From an uncultured Monoglobus sp. (GTDB lineage Bacteria; Bacillota; Clostridia; Monoglobales; Monoglobaceae), in NCBI GenBank assembly GCA_947630505.1, contig CANRHV010000022.1, positions 1 through 39,329 of the forward strand: a stretch of DNA of 39,329 bases. Reading direction: 5' to 3'. This document shows, piece by piece, positions 28,200 to 34,666 of this stretch. The first letter of the stretch is position 1, and each line of letters starts with the position of its first letter. Below the pieces are notes generated by a model, which was not told where the DNA came from, did not search any database, and saw only the letters and a program-made list of their open reading frames with translations. Made by a program: the position numbers and the translations under genes.

Positions 28200-28637
28200 A
28201 TGAAACCTAATAGCATTATTTATGGCTACGGAGAAGGCGAAAGCATACAGAGAGATTATGGCGGATTATATATTAAAGTTGGGTATGCCGCGAAACGAGA
28301 TTTGACTCTTACCCAAAACGCAAAATATGGAGTAAAAAACTATACAATTATTACCGACACGGGGACAGCCAAAACCGTCCAAATAGAATGGTATGATGGT
28401 AAGGTAAGCCACGCAAAAATGACAAACGACTATTTCAATATATTTATCACACCACAGCGAACAGTTGTTTCAACTAAACCTAAATATCCTACTGTAGAAT
28501 GCCCATACTGTCATAGTACAGACACTACTAAAATAACAACCGCCTCGAAAGCAGTACATACAGCCCTCTTTGGCATATTCAGCATGAGTCGTAACAGCAA
28601 GGAATGGCATTGTAACAAATGTGATAGTGATTTTTGA
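28200..28637 (+). CDS. Zinc-ribbon protein 1
   Basis: The 145-residue protein has a beta-rich N-terminal domain (about 1-90) containing VQIEWYDGKVSHAKMTNDYF, reminiscent of small PH-like domains, then a C-terminal zinc ribbon. The ribbon pairs are CPYC (about 101-104) and CNKC (about 138-141), separated by an Ala/Leu/Phe-rich helix (SKAVHTALFGIFSMS). The same ribbon occurs in the next gene and in a relic at 33979-34146. Function is unknown; the hydrophobic insert between the Cys pairs is the family's hallmark. First gene of a three-gene operon with a strong promoter, probably phage cargo expressed in the lysogen. Confidence 0.8.
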   Translation: MKPNSIIYGYGEGESIQRDYGGLYIKVGYAAKRDLTLTQNAKYGVKNYTIITDTGTAKTVQIEWYDGKVSHAKMTNDYFNIFITPQRTVVSTKPKYPTVECPYCHSTDTTKITTASKAVHTALFGIFSMSRNSKEWHCNKCDSDF

Positions 28638-28684
28638 TTATTTGTCGGCACGACAATTTATAATTACCTTAAGAGGTGATAACA

Positions 28685-29137
28685 TTGAATAAAATCTGCC
28701 CTAATTGCAACCACAATTTTTCTATGGAATTTGATACATGTGTTTATTGTGGAACGCCATTAATAGAACAAGAAAAACTGAACGAAGCAGATGATTCTTC
28801 GACCAAAAACATATCTGCTATGACAGACCAAGAAATCTTGGATACATATAAAGATTATAAAGAACGACTAATACAACAAGGGGTTGTCAAAAATGACGCC
28901 GATTTTATAAGAGGGATACGACAAAACAATTATGACAAACGAATACTACAAATGGGCTATGAAATAGCCAAAACCAAACATAATGAGGGTAATGTACCAA
29001 AATGTCCAACATGTGGATCAACCCATGTATATAAAATAAGCACGACCGCAAAAGCCGCCAACATTGTGTTATTTGGTGTTTTTGGAACAAAACGCTATAA
29101 GACATTTCATTGTGATAACTGCGGATACGAATGGTAG
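28685..29137 (+). CDS. Zinc-ribbon protein 2 (two ribbons, TTG start)
   Basis: The 150-residue protein has an N-terminal zinc ribbon (CPNC ... CVYC, residues about 4-23), an acidic helical linker of about 80 residues, and a C-terminal ribbon (CPTC ... CDNC) with the same hydrophobic insert as protein 1 (AKAANIVLFGVFGT). TTG at 28685 is chosen because AGAGGTG lies six bases upstream; the GTG at 28676 is part of that site. Bases 28673-28687 also match the start region of the ribbon-helix-helix gene at 35949. Function unknown. Confidence 0.78.
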   Translation: MNKICPNCNHNFSMEFDTCVYCGTPLIEQEKLNEADDSSTKNISAMTDQEILDTYKDYKERLIQQGVVKNDADFIRGIRQNNYDKRILQMGYEIAKTKHNEGNVPKCPTCGSTHVYKISTTAKAANIVLFGVFGTKRYKTFHCDNCGYEW

Positions 29138-29150
29138 GGGAGGCATACAT

Positions 29151-30089
29151 ATGATTGAAATAGTTGTAATATTGATAATCACAGCCATCATTGCAGCTAT
29201 TCAGGGAGATACAAGCGGGCTGGGGAGTATGGGCAAATGGGCACTATACATCGGCGTTGGCATAGGCGTGGCGCTAATTGTTGTAGAACCCATACTGTTT
29301 GTTCTGGTTTTGGTTGTAGGCGGTGTTGTTTTATTTGCCTATTGGGGCAACAAACAGTCCAACACCAACTCAACAACCGACAACACTAAGCAAGAATCGG
29401 CAAATACCTCTAAAGAATTGGACAATATCAAACCTAACAACATCAGTTTAAAAACAGATGGCTCGCCAATTGAACAATACATTGCACAGAATAATCAAAA
29501 AAACGTAGCTAAAGCAAAGGAAACAAATCCTACTCAAGCCAATTCACGTACTAATCTCGAAAACACACATTTAAAATCAGCATCACCTTTTCAGCAAGAA
29601 TTGTCAAAAAATGCCAAAACGCCTGAACAAGCACATAACGAACAGCTTGAGAGAGAGAAAACTACAATACTACAACAAGTGCAATATGACTATGAATGTA
29701 TTAAAAACCAAGTACGAGGCGAAGTCGAAACAGGTCAATATACGCAACAGCAATCATTGAGGACGATTACTGTATTTTATTTGGCATACTATTTACGACG
29801 CTATATGTCTTACAAAAGAAACCCAGATGTAAAGCCAACCCCAACATTCAGGGAAATGAATCCAATGCGCCGTATGTCTTACACATTTTATGCTTCTAAT
29901 AAACCAATATATGATTTTTACTTACGCGAAATCAAAAACTTAGCACGTCGCGACAATATAAATATACAAGTTGTATTAATGGATACATTTAAGCGTAAAT
30001 CATATGGCGCGTTGCCTTGTACAGTAATAGATATTGGTGTTGTGCCCGTCAGTTACTCGCTGTATCTCAAATGTACAGTCTCATTTTAA
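29151..30089 (+). CDS. Membrane protein with cytoplasmic domain
   Basis: The 312-residue protein has two or three transmembrane segments in residues 1-66 (IVVILIITAIIAAIQG, WALYIGVGIGVALIVVEPIL, VLVVGGVVLFAYWG). A low-complexity Asn/Thr/Lys-rich linker follows to about 190, then a folded domain from about 190 with QQVQYDYECIKNQVRGEVET and repeated RRYMSYK/RRMSYTF phrases. GGGGAGG is eight bases before ATG at 29151. It closes the zinc-ribbon operon. No family was recognised; the ribbons and this protein may act together at the membrane. Confidence 0.7.
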   Translation: MIEIVVILIITAIIAAIQGDTSGLGSMGKWALYIGVGIGVALIVVEPILFVLVLVVGGVVLFAYWGNKQSNTNSTTDNTKQESANTSKELDNIKPNNISLKTDGSPIEQYIAQNNQKNVAKAKETNPTQANSRTNLENTHLKSASPFQQELSKNAKTPEQAHNEQLEREKTTILQQVQYDYECIKNQVRGEVETGQYTQQQSLRTITVFYLAYYLRRYMSYKRNPDVKPTPTFREMNPMRRMSYTFYASNKPIYDFYLREIKNLARRDNINIQVVLMDTFKRKSYGALPCTVIDIGVVPVSYSLYLKCTVSF

Positions 30090-30128
30090 TTGATAAGATA
30101 TAGCACCCACAAATACAGCGCACACGAC

Positions 30129-30158
30129 AAAACGGACATTCAATGCGAACGTCCGTTT
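30129..30158. terminator. Bidirectional terminator between convergent operons
   Basis: AAACGGAC at 30130-30137 pairs with GTCCGTTT at 30151-30158, with partial pairing inside the loop. T-rich tails occur on both strands. It separates the zinc-ribbon operon from the DUF262-HEPN operon. Confidence 0.75.
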
Positions 30159-30162
30159 CTTA

Positions 30163-30648
30163 TTATGTATTATTATATACAATATTGTAAAGTATCTCTA
30201 ACATGTTTACTCCCGATTTGAAATAGTTGATTACCGTTTCAATAGTGTGTGTCAAGGTTCTTTTCCCATGTGCGAAATCATTTCGAAAATCAACTAAGGC
30301 ATTTACATCAGCAGCTATATGTGTGCTGGCAATTTGTGCCTTAAATGCCGCATTCCAAGCAGGGTTGATTTCTTGTAAAAATTTACCTACTTGTCCTGTA
30401 GCAGGGTTAGCGGAACTACCAATAATCATCCTCTCTAAATAGTGTTGAGCCTCATCGTTGGCATCCTGCGATAAATAATCAAACAAAATTTGTTTAAAAA
30501 TTGTTTCAATCACACTACACGCACGAACAGTGGCATATGACACAAGATAACGTACATTCGAGTTGGTATGGTTTTTGTTAATCCATTTCTTCAATTCAGA
30601 CAATTCTTCTAAAATATTGGTAATTGTCTCTTCATGTTCACCACTCAT
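30163..30648 (-). CDS. HEPN domain protein (putative RNase partner of DUF262)
   Basis: The 161-residue all-helical protein ends with the HEPN signature R-x4-H as RNDFAH at residues 122-127, and looks like the RiboL-PSP-HEPN branch. HEPN proteins are often metal-independent RNases in toxin-antitoxin or abortive-infection systems; the Arg and His would form the active site across a dimer. It overlaps the DUF262 stop by 11 bases, so the two are co-translated. Role as effector of an anti-phage pair is inferred from this linkage. Confidence 0.78.
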   Translation of the reverse strand: MSGEHEETITNILEELSELKKWINKNHTNSNVRYLVSYATVRACSVIETIFKQILFDYLSQDANDEAQHYLERMIIGSSANPATGQVGKFLQEINPAWNAAFKAQIASTHIAADVNALVDFRNDFAHGKRTLTHTIETVINYFKSGVNMLEILYNIVYNNT

Positions 30649-32119
30649 ATTCTACCCCATAAAGACATTCACACGCCAAATTTATTCGTTTACGAATATT
30701 AACTACATCGGTTGTCCGTTCCTTAATTGACAACATAAACTCAGGATTCTTCAACAATGACACGTATTTGCCAACATTGGTATTGAGACATGAATGATAC
30801 CCGTGTGTTTGCCCCACATAATCCGTTGCAACCATAACGGCATCATATATTGCCGGATTAATTTTAGTGGAGAACTTTATATCCACATCATCTCCATCAT
30901 ACTCAAAACTTGCATTTTTAAATGCTACAGTTTCCAATGTGCTATAAATATTTTCTATAGTCGTATTGAAAAGCTGTTGCCATTTTTTGTATTGAGTTTT
31001 AGATAACGTTCTATATTCTCCCATGTAATCATTAAGGTATTGTGCCAAATTAATTTTAGTTAATTCTCGTTCTTTTCTATTATGAAGGTCACGCATAGCA
31101 AAGAATCGCAAAATCAATTCTAAGTCAGACATTCTGGCGTCTTCTTCAGGAAGCCCCAAAATTAGTCTCCAATATGAATTTTTATTAACATCAAATAAAA
31201 GAGTGTTAAAACTCCCTTGATATACACAGTTACGAATTTCTTGTGGCTTTAAAACTCTACCTGTTGTGTTAATCCTTTCAAATATTTGATACATACCTGT
31301 ATTGTTTTTGGGATGCTTTTGTTCAAAAATGATTGCATGAATTGTTGTCTGACGTATCTTTCGCTGCTCACTTGGGGTCAACTCGGCGAAAGTTTTATTC
31401 CGCCACTTTGGGTTGATTTCTTCACTTCTTGACAAACTAAAAGCCCTTTTATCTCCACTGAAAATACCATTAATATAATCATAGACAGTCATAATTCTTT
31501 GAAATCCATCTATAATTAGTAATTTCTCATCTTGGTCTTTCGCTAAAAAGATACTCGGTACAGGCAACCCTAATAAGAGCGAATCAATAAATCTGCTCGC
31601 CTCTTTTTTTGTCCACACATATTTTCTCTGTAATTCAGGTTTTAATAAATCGCCGTCATTATACATAGATATTAATTCTCTAAAAGACAAGTCTGCGCCC
31701 CAAGAAGTAATATCATACAGGTCATCATTTGAATACGCCTCTTTTTCGCCGCTTATTGAGACTAATTTAATTTCATTGCCCATTGGCAGCTCCTCCATAG
31801 TATTGCTATATCTATGACACAACTCGTCAAAAGATATTTTGTTCTTGATTTTGTTATAATTTATTATATAACAAAAACATAAAGAATTCAATACCTTATC
31901 AGAAACTTTTTCGCTATTTTTAGACAAATATATTAAATTAGACAAATATACCTTATTAACTGACATTATATATGTCTTTGATTTTATTTTAACTACAAAT
32001 AGGGGATTCATTAATGTATAGTCAAAATATATATCTGGACGAATTTCTTTATCCCCATCAGCCAAAATTATGGGGTTGCCGTCTAACAATTCACGGATTG
32101 TTATGAATGTGCCTATCAT
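30638..32119 (-). CDS. DUF262 (GmrS-like) defence protein
   Basis: The 493-residue protein has a DUF262 domain from about residue 140: LQRKYVW at 163-169 and the ParB/Srx-like nucleotide-hydrolysis motif DGFQR at 204-208. This fold, shared with GmrS of type IV restriction systems and BrxU, uses NTP hydrolysis to control nuclease action. The C-terminal half is helical, with no HNH motif visible, so catalysis would fall to the HEPN partner or an unrecognised domain. The N-terminal ~120 residues (IYFDYTLMNPLFVVKI and on) are an extension I do not recognise, possibly a sensor. GAGGTGG precedes the ATG. Confidence 0.8.
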   Translation of the reverse strand: MIGTFITIRELLDGNPIILADGDKEIRPDIYFDYTLMNPLFVVKIKSKTYIMSVNKVYLSNLIYLSKNSEKVSDKVLNSLCFCYIINYNKIKNKISFDELCHRYSNTMEELPMGNEIKLVSISGEKEAYSNDDLYDITSWGADLSFRELISMYNDGDLLKPELQRKYVWTKKEASRFIDSLLLGLPVPSIFLAKDQDEKLLIIDGFQRIMTVYDYINGIFSGDKRAFSLSRSEEINPKWRNKTFAELTPSEQRKIRQTTIHAIIFEQKHPKNNTGMYQIFERINTTGRVLKPQEIRNCVYQGSFNTLLFDVNKNSYWRLILGLPEEDARMSDLELILRFFAMRDLHNRKERELTKINLAQYLNDYMGEYRTLSKTQYKKWQQLFNTTIENIYSTLETVAFKNASFEYDGDDVDIKFSTKINPAIYDAVMVATDYVGQTHGYHSCLNTNVGKYVSLLKNPEFMLSIKERTTDVVNIRKRINLACECLYGVEYEW

Positions 32120-32305
32120 AAGACCACCTCTATAAAATATTCTATAATATTAGTTTCTCTCGCCGACTAATATATATTCAGCAAATCGTAACGATCATAT
32201 GCCAAACAACGATGTCATTGTTTTATGAGAGGGAACACCATTAAGATGTTCCCTCTATACTGTATGCGCTGTAATATTAGCAAATTACCGAACTAACGTT
32301 CGTAT
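32120..32305 (-). promoter_or_regulatory. Long structured 5' leader of the DUF262-HEPN operon
   Basis: About 185 bases separate the promoter's likely start point (near 32305) from the DUF262 ATG. On the minus strand they hold CGAAC-GTTA-GTTCG, a perfect 10-base stem AGAGGGAACA/TGTTCCCTCT, AACAATGA/TCGTTGTT with one wobble, ATCGT-T-ACGAT, and an inverted pair ATATTAGT/ACTAATAT at 32147-32173. No T run follows the strongest stem. The region could be a regulatory leader or a separate small RNA. Confidence 0.5.
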
Positions 32306-32311
32306 AAACAT

Positions 32312-32340
32312 ATATTAACACATTTTGGGCTTCGTGTCAA
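32312..32340 (-). promoter_or_regulatory. Promoter upstream of the DUF262-HEPN operon
   Basis: Reading the minus strand: TTGACA (32340-32335), a 17-base spacer and TAATAT (32317-32312). It lies downstream of the antirepressor A stop and points to DUF262. Confidence 0.75.
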
Positions 32341-32387
32341 TAGATATCTGAAAATTTTACAATAAATTTTCAATTAGAAACCTACCA

Positions 32388-33149
32388 CTACATCATCAGC
32401 CCAGCAAGCCTCAAATCATCCATAATACCCCATTCATCAACCTTCTTGACGACATACTTCATGCCCTTTGGCGTAATGAATGTGACAGGGAAGACCATGC
32501 GCCCCTTTCGGCACTGCTTGACGATGAAGTATTTACCTTCGACAAACCTCTGCTTCGGAACGGTTGTTCCTTCTATAAATATACCATTCTCCCTGAGAGC
32601 CGCAAACAATCTGTTCCGACCCCAGTTCATTGACTTCGCAAACTCATTCATCGACTGAGTGCCATCGCTGTTGACAATCAAGTCGTATCCATTAGCTTTG
32701 GGGAGTAGTAGCTGTTCCTGTTCCTTCAGCCTTTCATTCTCTGCCTGAATATCCGCAGCGAGCCGCAGGGCTTCTGAATACGTCTTCGGAATAACGAACT
32801 GATTCTGCACATATTCCTTGACGCGAAAATATGTATCCTCAAGATTGTCAAACTGCTCCCACGCCTTGTCGGTGTCGAGTATCTTACAATGACGATTGGC
32901 GCCGCGCTCTGTCCATAAATATAGGTGAGGACTACGTTTGCCAACTAATGAGATGTCATCTAAGTAGTTCTTAAATTCTTTCAACGCCTCGCCTTTTAAT
33001 AGGTAATAGTGAATTCCTTCCTTAAAATAGTGGCTATTATTCTTGAAGTTTTGAGAAATCGCTGTTGTTGATGTTCCATACACTTCCGCCAACTGCTTCG
33101 TGGTAAGGACGCGCTGATTATCGAAGTTTACAGTAACAAGCTCATTCAT
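32388..33149 (-). CDS. Antirepressor A (ORF6N + KilAC)
   Basis: The 253-residue protein has an ORF6N DNA-binding domain at about residues 8-65 (LTTKQLAEVYGTSTTAISQN), a helical linker near 130-150 and a C-terminal KilAC/ANT domain at about 155-250 (SMNEFAKSMNWGRNRLFAAL ... GKYFIVKQ). Phage antirepressors with KilAC bind or displace a repressor and promote lytic growth. Its start overlaps the stop of the 115-residue gene as ATGAATGA with a GGGAGGTG site, exactly as in cassette B. A GAAAATTT/AAATTTTC hairpin just after the stop may end the transcript. Which repressor it targets is unknown. Confidence 0.85.
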   Translation of the reverse strand: MNELVTVNFDNQRVLTTKQLAEVYGTSTTAISQNFKNNSHYFKEGIHYYLLKGEALKEFKNYLDDISLVGKRSPHLYLWTERGANRHCKILDTDKAWEQFDNLEDTYFRVKEYVQNQFVIPKTYSEALRLAADIQAENERLKEQEQLLLPKANGYDLIVNSDGTQSMNEFAKSMNWGRNRLFAALRENGIFIEGTTVPKQRFVEGKYFIVKQCRKGRMVFPVTFITPKGMKYVVKKVDEWGIMDDLRLAGLMM

Positions 33150-33489
33150 CGTCAACACCTCCCGATAAGGTATCACCCATAGACTTAACCCACTCTTGAA
33201 TGTCGCCCGCCGATTCATAAATGCCTTCAAGAGTATCGGTGGCGTTATCAATATAGTCACCGACAGCCCTCGCATAATTAGCGTAGTGGACTACCCCGTA
33301 ATACATAAACGTCAGGGTGTCCGTGTTTTGCTTGGTAGGACATTCGTACTTCTCAAAGAAATCCTCAAGCATGTCCGCTAAGAAAGTCCTCGCTCTGGTC
33401 AATTTCATTTGCGTCTCTGTTAATTCATCCCTCATTCTGTTCAGTCTGACTGACAGCGCTGGCGTCACATTTGTTTGTGTGCTATTCAT
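33142..33489 (-). CDS. p115 protein of antirepressor cassette A
   Basis: The 115-residue helical protein is strongly similar to the 116-residue product at 36334-36684. Shared blocks are FEKYE, DTLTF, VHYANYARAVGDYIDNA and the terminal EWVKSMGDTLSGGV. No known domain was recognised. Coupling to the antirepressor start in both copies suggests a direct partner, for instance a modulator or chaperone of the antirepressor. The ATG at 33489 follows GGGAGTG, in a TGTAGTATAATGAATA context also found in copy B. A possible promoter (TTGCTC-16-TATGAT) lies at 33512-33539. Confidence 0.8.
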   Translation of the reverse strand: MNSTQTNVTPALSVRLNRMRDELTETQMKLTRARTFLADMLEDFFEKYECPTKQNTDTLTFMYYGVVHYANYARAVGDYIDNATDTLEGIYESAGDIQEWVKSMGDTLSGGVDDE

Positions 33490-33553
33490 TATACTACACT
33501 CCCTTTTCAAAATCATATTAGACTGTCATAATAGAGCAACCACGACTATTGTT

Positions 33554-33567
33554 ATCTCTATTGAGAT
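33554..33567. repeat. Small palindrome in the p115-A leader
   Basis: ATCTC-TATT-GAGAT, a five-base inverted repeat, lies between the small-RNA promoter and the p115-A start. It could be an operator or leader hairpin; cassette B has a longer palindrome in the same place. Confidence 0.35.
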
Positions 33568-33598
33568 TTTCCACGTTCCAGTCATTTACGAGAAAACC

Positions 33599-33627
33599 TT
33601 GACAAAAGCAACTATCTGTAGTATAAT
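33599..33627 (+). promoter_or_regulatory. Promoter of small RNA A
   Basis: TTGACA at 33599-33604, a 17-base spacer and TATAAT at 33622-33627: both boxes are perfect consensus. It points away from p115-A and toward the ribbon-helix-helix gene A. No open reading frame follows before a terminator at 33661-33705. Confidence 0.85.
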
Positions 33628-33633
33628 AAGATT

Positions 33634-33705
33634 TACAGACGAGTTCTATTGTCTGGGCAAAATAAAGCGTTGTGTTCGTTGGTAGCGGGACAACGTTTTA
33701 TTTTT
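33634..33705 (+). ncRNA. Small RNA A, convergent to RHH gene A (sar-like candidate)
   Basis: From a consensus promoter a ~72-nt transcript is expected, ending at the terminator AATAAAGCGTTGT / ACAACGTTTTATT (33661-33673 with 33690-33702) and its T run. The 5' part folds as CAGAC ... GTCTG. Small RNA B at 36124-36190 has nearly the same 5' part (ATTTAYAGACGAG, then TTGTCTGRGC), with C-G changed to a U-G pair in the stem, but a different terminator stem. In both, the terminator covers the stop codon of the RHH gene read from the other strand. In phage P22 a ~70-nt sar RNA between arc and ant blocks antirepressor synthesis; an equivalent role is inferred here. Confidence 0.7.
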
Positions 33706-33886
33706 GTTCAAGTTCCGAATATAGCTTATTAACTCCTCGACGAATGACCTCAACCCTTGTTTCTTTATAGTAATCAACTAATTTGTCTAATTTACTTAAG
33801 GTTTCGTCGTCGAAACGCACGCCTAATTGTGTGTGCTTAGGAGCCTCGCTTTTCGGTCTGCCTGTTCGTGGGCTTATCTTAATCAC
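33698..33886 (-). CDS. Ribbon-helix-helix (CopG/Arc-like) regulator A
   Basis: The ~60-residue protein starts with SPRTGRPKSEAPK, then a beta strand (TQLGVRFDD) and two helices (ETLSKLDKLVDYYKE, TRVEVIRRGVNKLYSE), the layout of MetJ/Arc-type DNA-binding dimers. It is paralogous to RHH B at 35949-36131. The start is odd: GTG at 33886 overlaps the GAGGTG ribosome site, and the codon at the position of the TTG start of RHH B is ATA (33877), so GTG or a rare ATA start is used. Its promoter contains a perfect palindrome, so it probably represses itself. In P22, Arc and Mnt of this fold control the antirepressor. Confidence 0.82.
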   Translation of the reverse strand: MIKISPRTGRPKSEAPKHTQLGVRFDDETLSKLDKLVDYYKETRVEVIRRGVNKLYSELEQK

Positions 33887-33890
33887 CTCA

Positions 33891-33940
33891 CTTTTTGATT
33901 ACCACAAATTCATTATACTTTTTGATAATCAAAAAGTCAA
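33891..33940 (-). promoter_or_regulatory. RHH-A promoter with palindromic operators
   Basis: Minus-strand promoter TTGACT (33940-33935), 17-base spacer, TATAAT (33917-33912). The spacer is almost entirely a perfect 19-base palindrome, CTTTTTGATAATCAAAAAG (33918-33936). A second, imperfect site begins with the same half (CTTTTTGAT, 33891-33899) about 27 bases downstream by the ribosome site. Binding by the RHH protein would block RNA polymerase. Confidence 0.8.
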
Positions 33941-33978
33941 TAGGTTTTCATGAAATGTAATATAATTGTAATAAAGGA

Positions 33979-34146
33979 GTGGGGGAGTGGCAACGCTATA
34001 CCATTGAGTGTCCGTATTACCATAGCACAGATACATCAAAAATCTCTAACGTATCCAAAGCGGTCGGAGTCGCCATGATTGGGTTACACAGTATTCCACG
34101 TAACAGCAAACAATGGCATTGCAACAAGTGTGGGAGTGATTTTTGA
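33979..34146 (+). pseudogene. Zinc-ribbon relic related to the 28.2-kb genes
   Basis: The plus strand reads a ~45-residue tail closely similar to the C-terminus of zinc-ribbon protein 1: ECPYYHSTDTSKI, a SKAVGVAMIGL helix and WHCNKCGSDF before TGA. The second Cys of the first pair is Tyr, which would spoil metal binding. The ~90-residue N-terminal domain is missing and no good start codon exists (only GTG inside AAAGGAGTG). It is a truncated, probably dead copy, evidence that the zinc-ribbon cassette once extended or was duplicated here. Confidence 0.75.
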
Positions 34147-34186
34147 CAGTTGTAACAACATCGCTACGTCCGACAACAACGCAATC

Positions 34187-34228
34187 AATCAAAAACACAC
34201 GTTCTCTAACGAGCGTGTGTTTTTGATT
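34187..34228 (-). terminator. Terminator of the SecB-like operon
   Basis: A perfect 15-base inverted repeat (AATCAAAAACACACG / CGTGTGTTTTTGATT) with a 12-base loop ends right at the chaperone stop codon. A TTTTTGATT tail is present on either strand, so it may work in both directions. Confidence 0.85.
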
Positions 34229-34639
34229 CTATTCAATAATTTCTATATCATCTGACACTGCAGTGGTAAAATCCATAAAGGGTAAATCAAACCGAGGCAA
34301 CCCAGCATTCGCCGTTGCATCAGCGATAATAGGACGCATATACGATAATAACAACGCTGGCGCGTTACATCTTAGTAAAACGTCAACATTCTTAGTGTCT
34401 TTATTCCAACGGAATCGACTATCCATTGTTAATTCTGCATAGAATGGATATTTTTCTTCTTCTGCCCCTATTTTTAATACTAAAGTCACTTTGGCAATAC
34501 ACTGCTCATTATCTCTACCTACATATATTTGTGGACGGATGGAAATTCCGTCAAACAAATCGTGGCGAAATGAATCATTCATCTTAAAAAGAAAATGTTT
34601 CATTTTAGGTCTCTTAAACTGAAAATTGCTTTTTTCCAT
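34229..34639 (-). CDS. SecB-like chaperone
   Basis: The 136-residue protein fits the SecB family: alternating beta strands with an A-K-V-T-L-V-L-K-I core, PFYAELTMDSRFRW near residues 65-78, and the family's C-terminal signature NAPALLLSYMRPIIADATAN followed by GLPRFDLPFMDF. Free-standing SecB-like proteins in phage and Gram-positive genomes often protect the antitoxin of a toxin-antitoxin-chaperone (TAC) system. It is the last gene of a three-gene operon, 27 bases after the 203-residue gene. A general export role is less likely because of the setting. The reading is firm for the fold and inferred for the role. Confidence 0.82.
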   Translation of the reverse strand: MEKSNFQFKRPKMKHFLFKMNDSFRHDLFDGISIRPQIYVGRDNEQCIAKVTLVLKIGAEEEKYPFYAELTMDSRFRWNKDTKNVDVLLRCNAPALLLSYMRPIIADATANAGLPRFDLPFMDFTTAVSDDIEIIE

Positions 34640-34666
34640 AATTTTTGCACCTCCAAGACAAACCGG

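Noticed and set aside
33317..33685. Plus-strand 122-codon frame across p115-A and the small-RNA promoter
   Set aside because: It is antisense to a conserved gene and runs through the promoter and RNA start; no family features.
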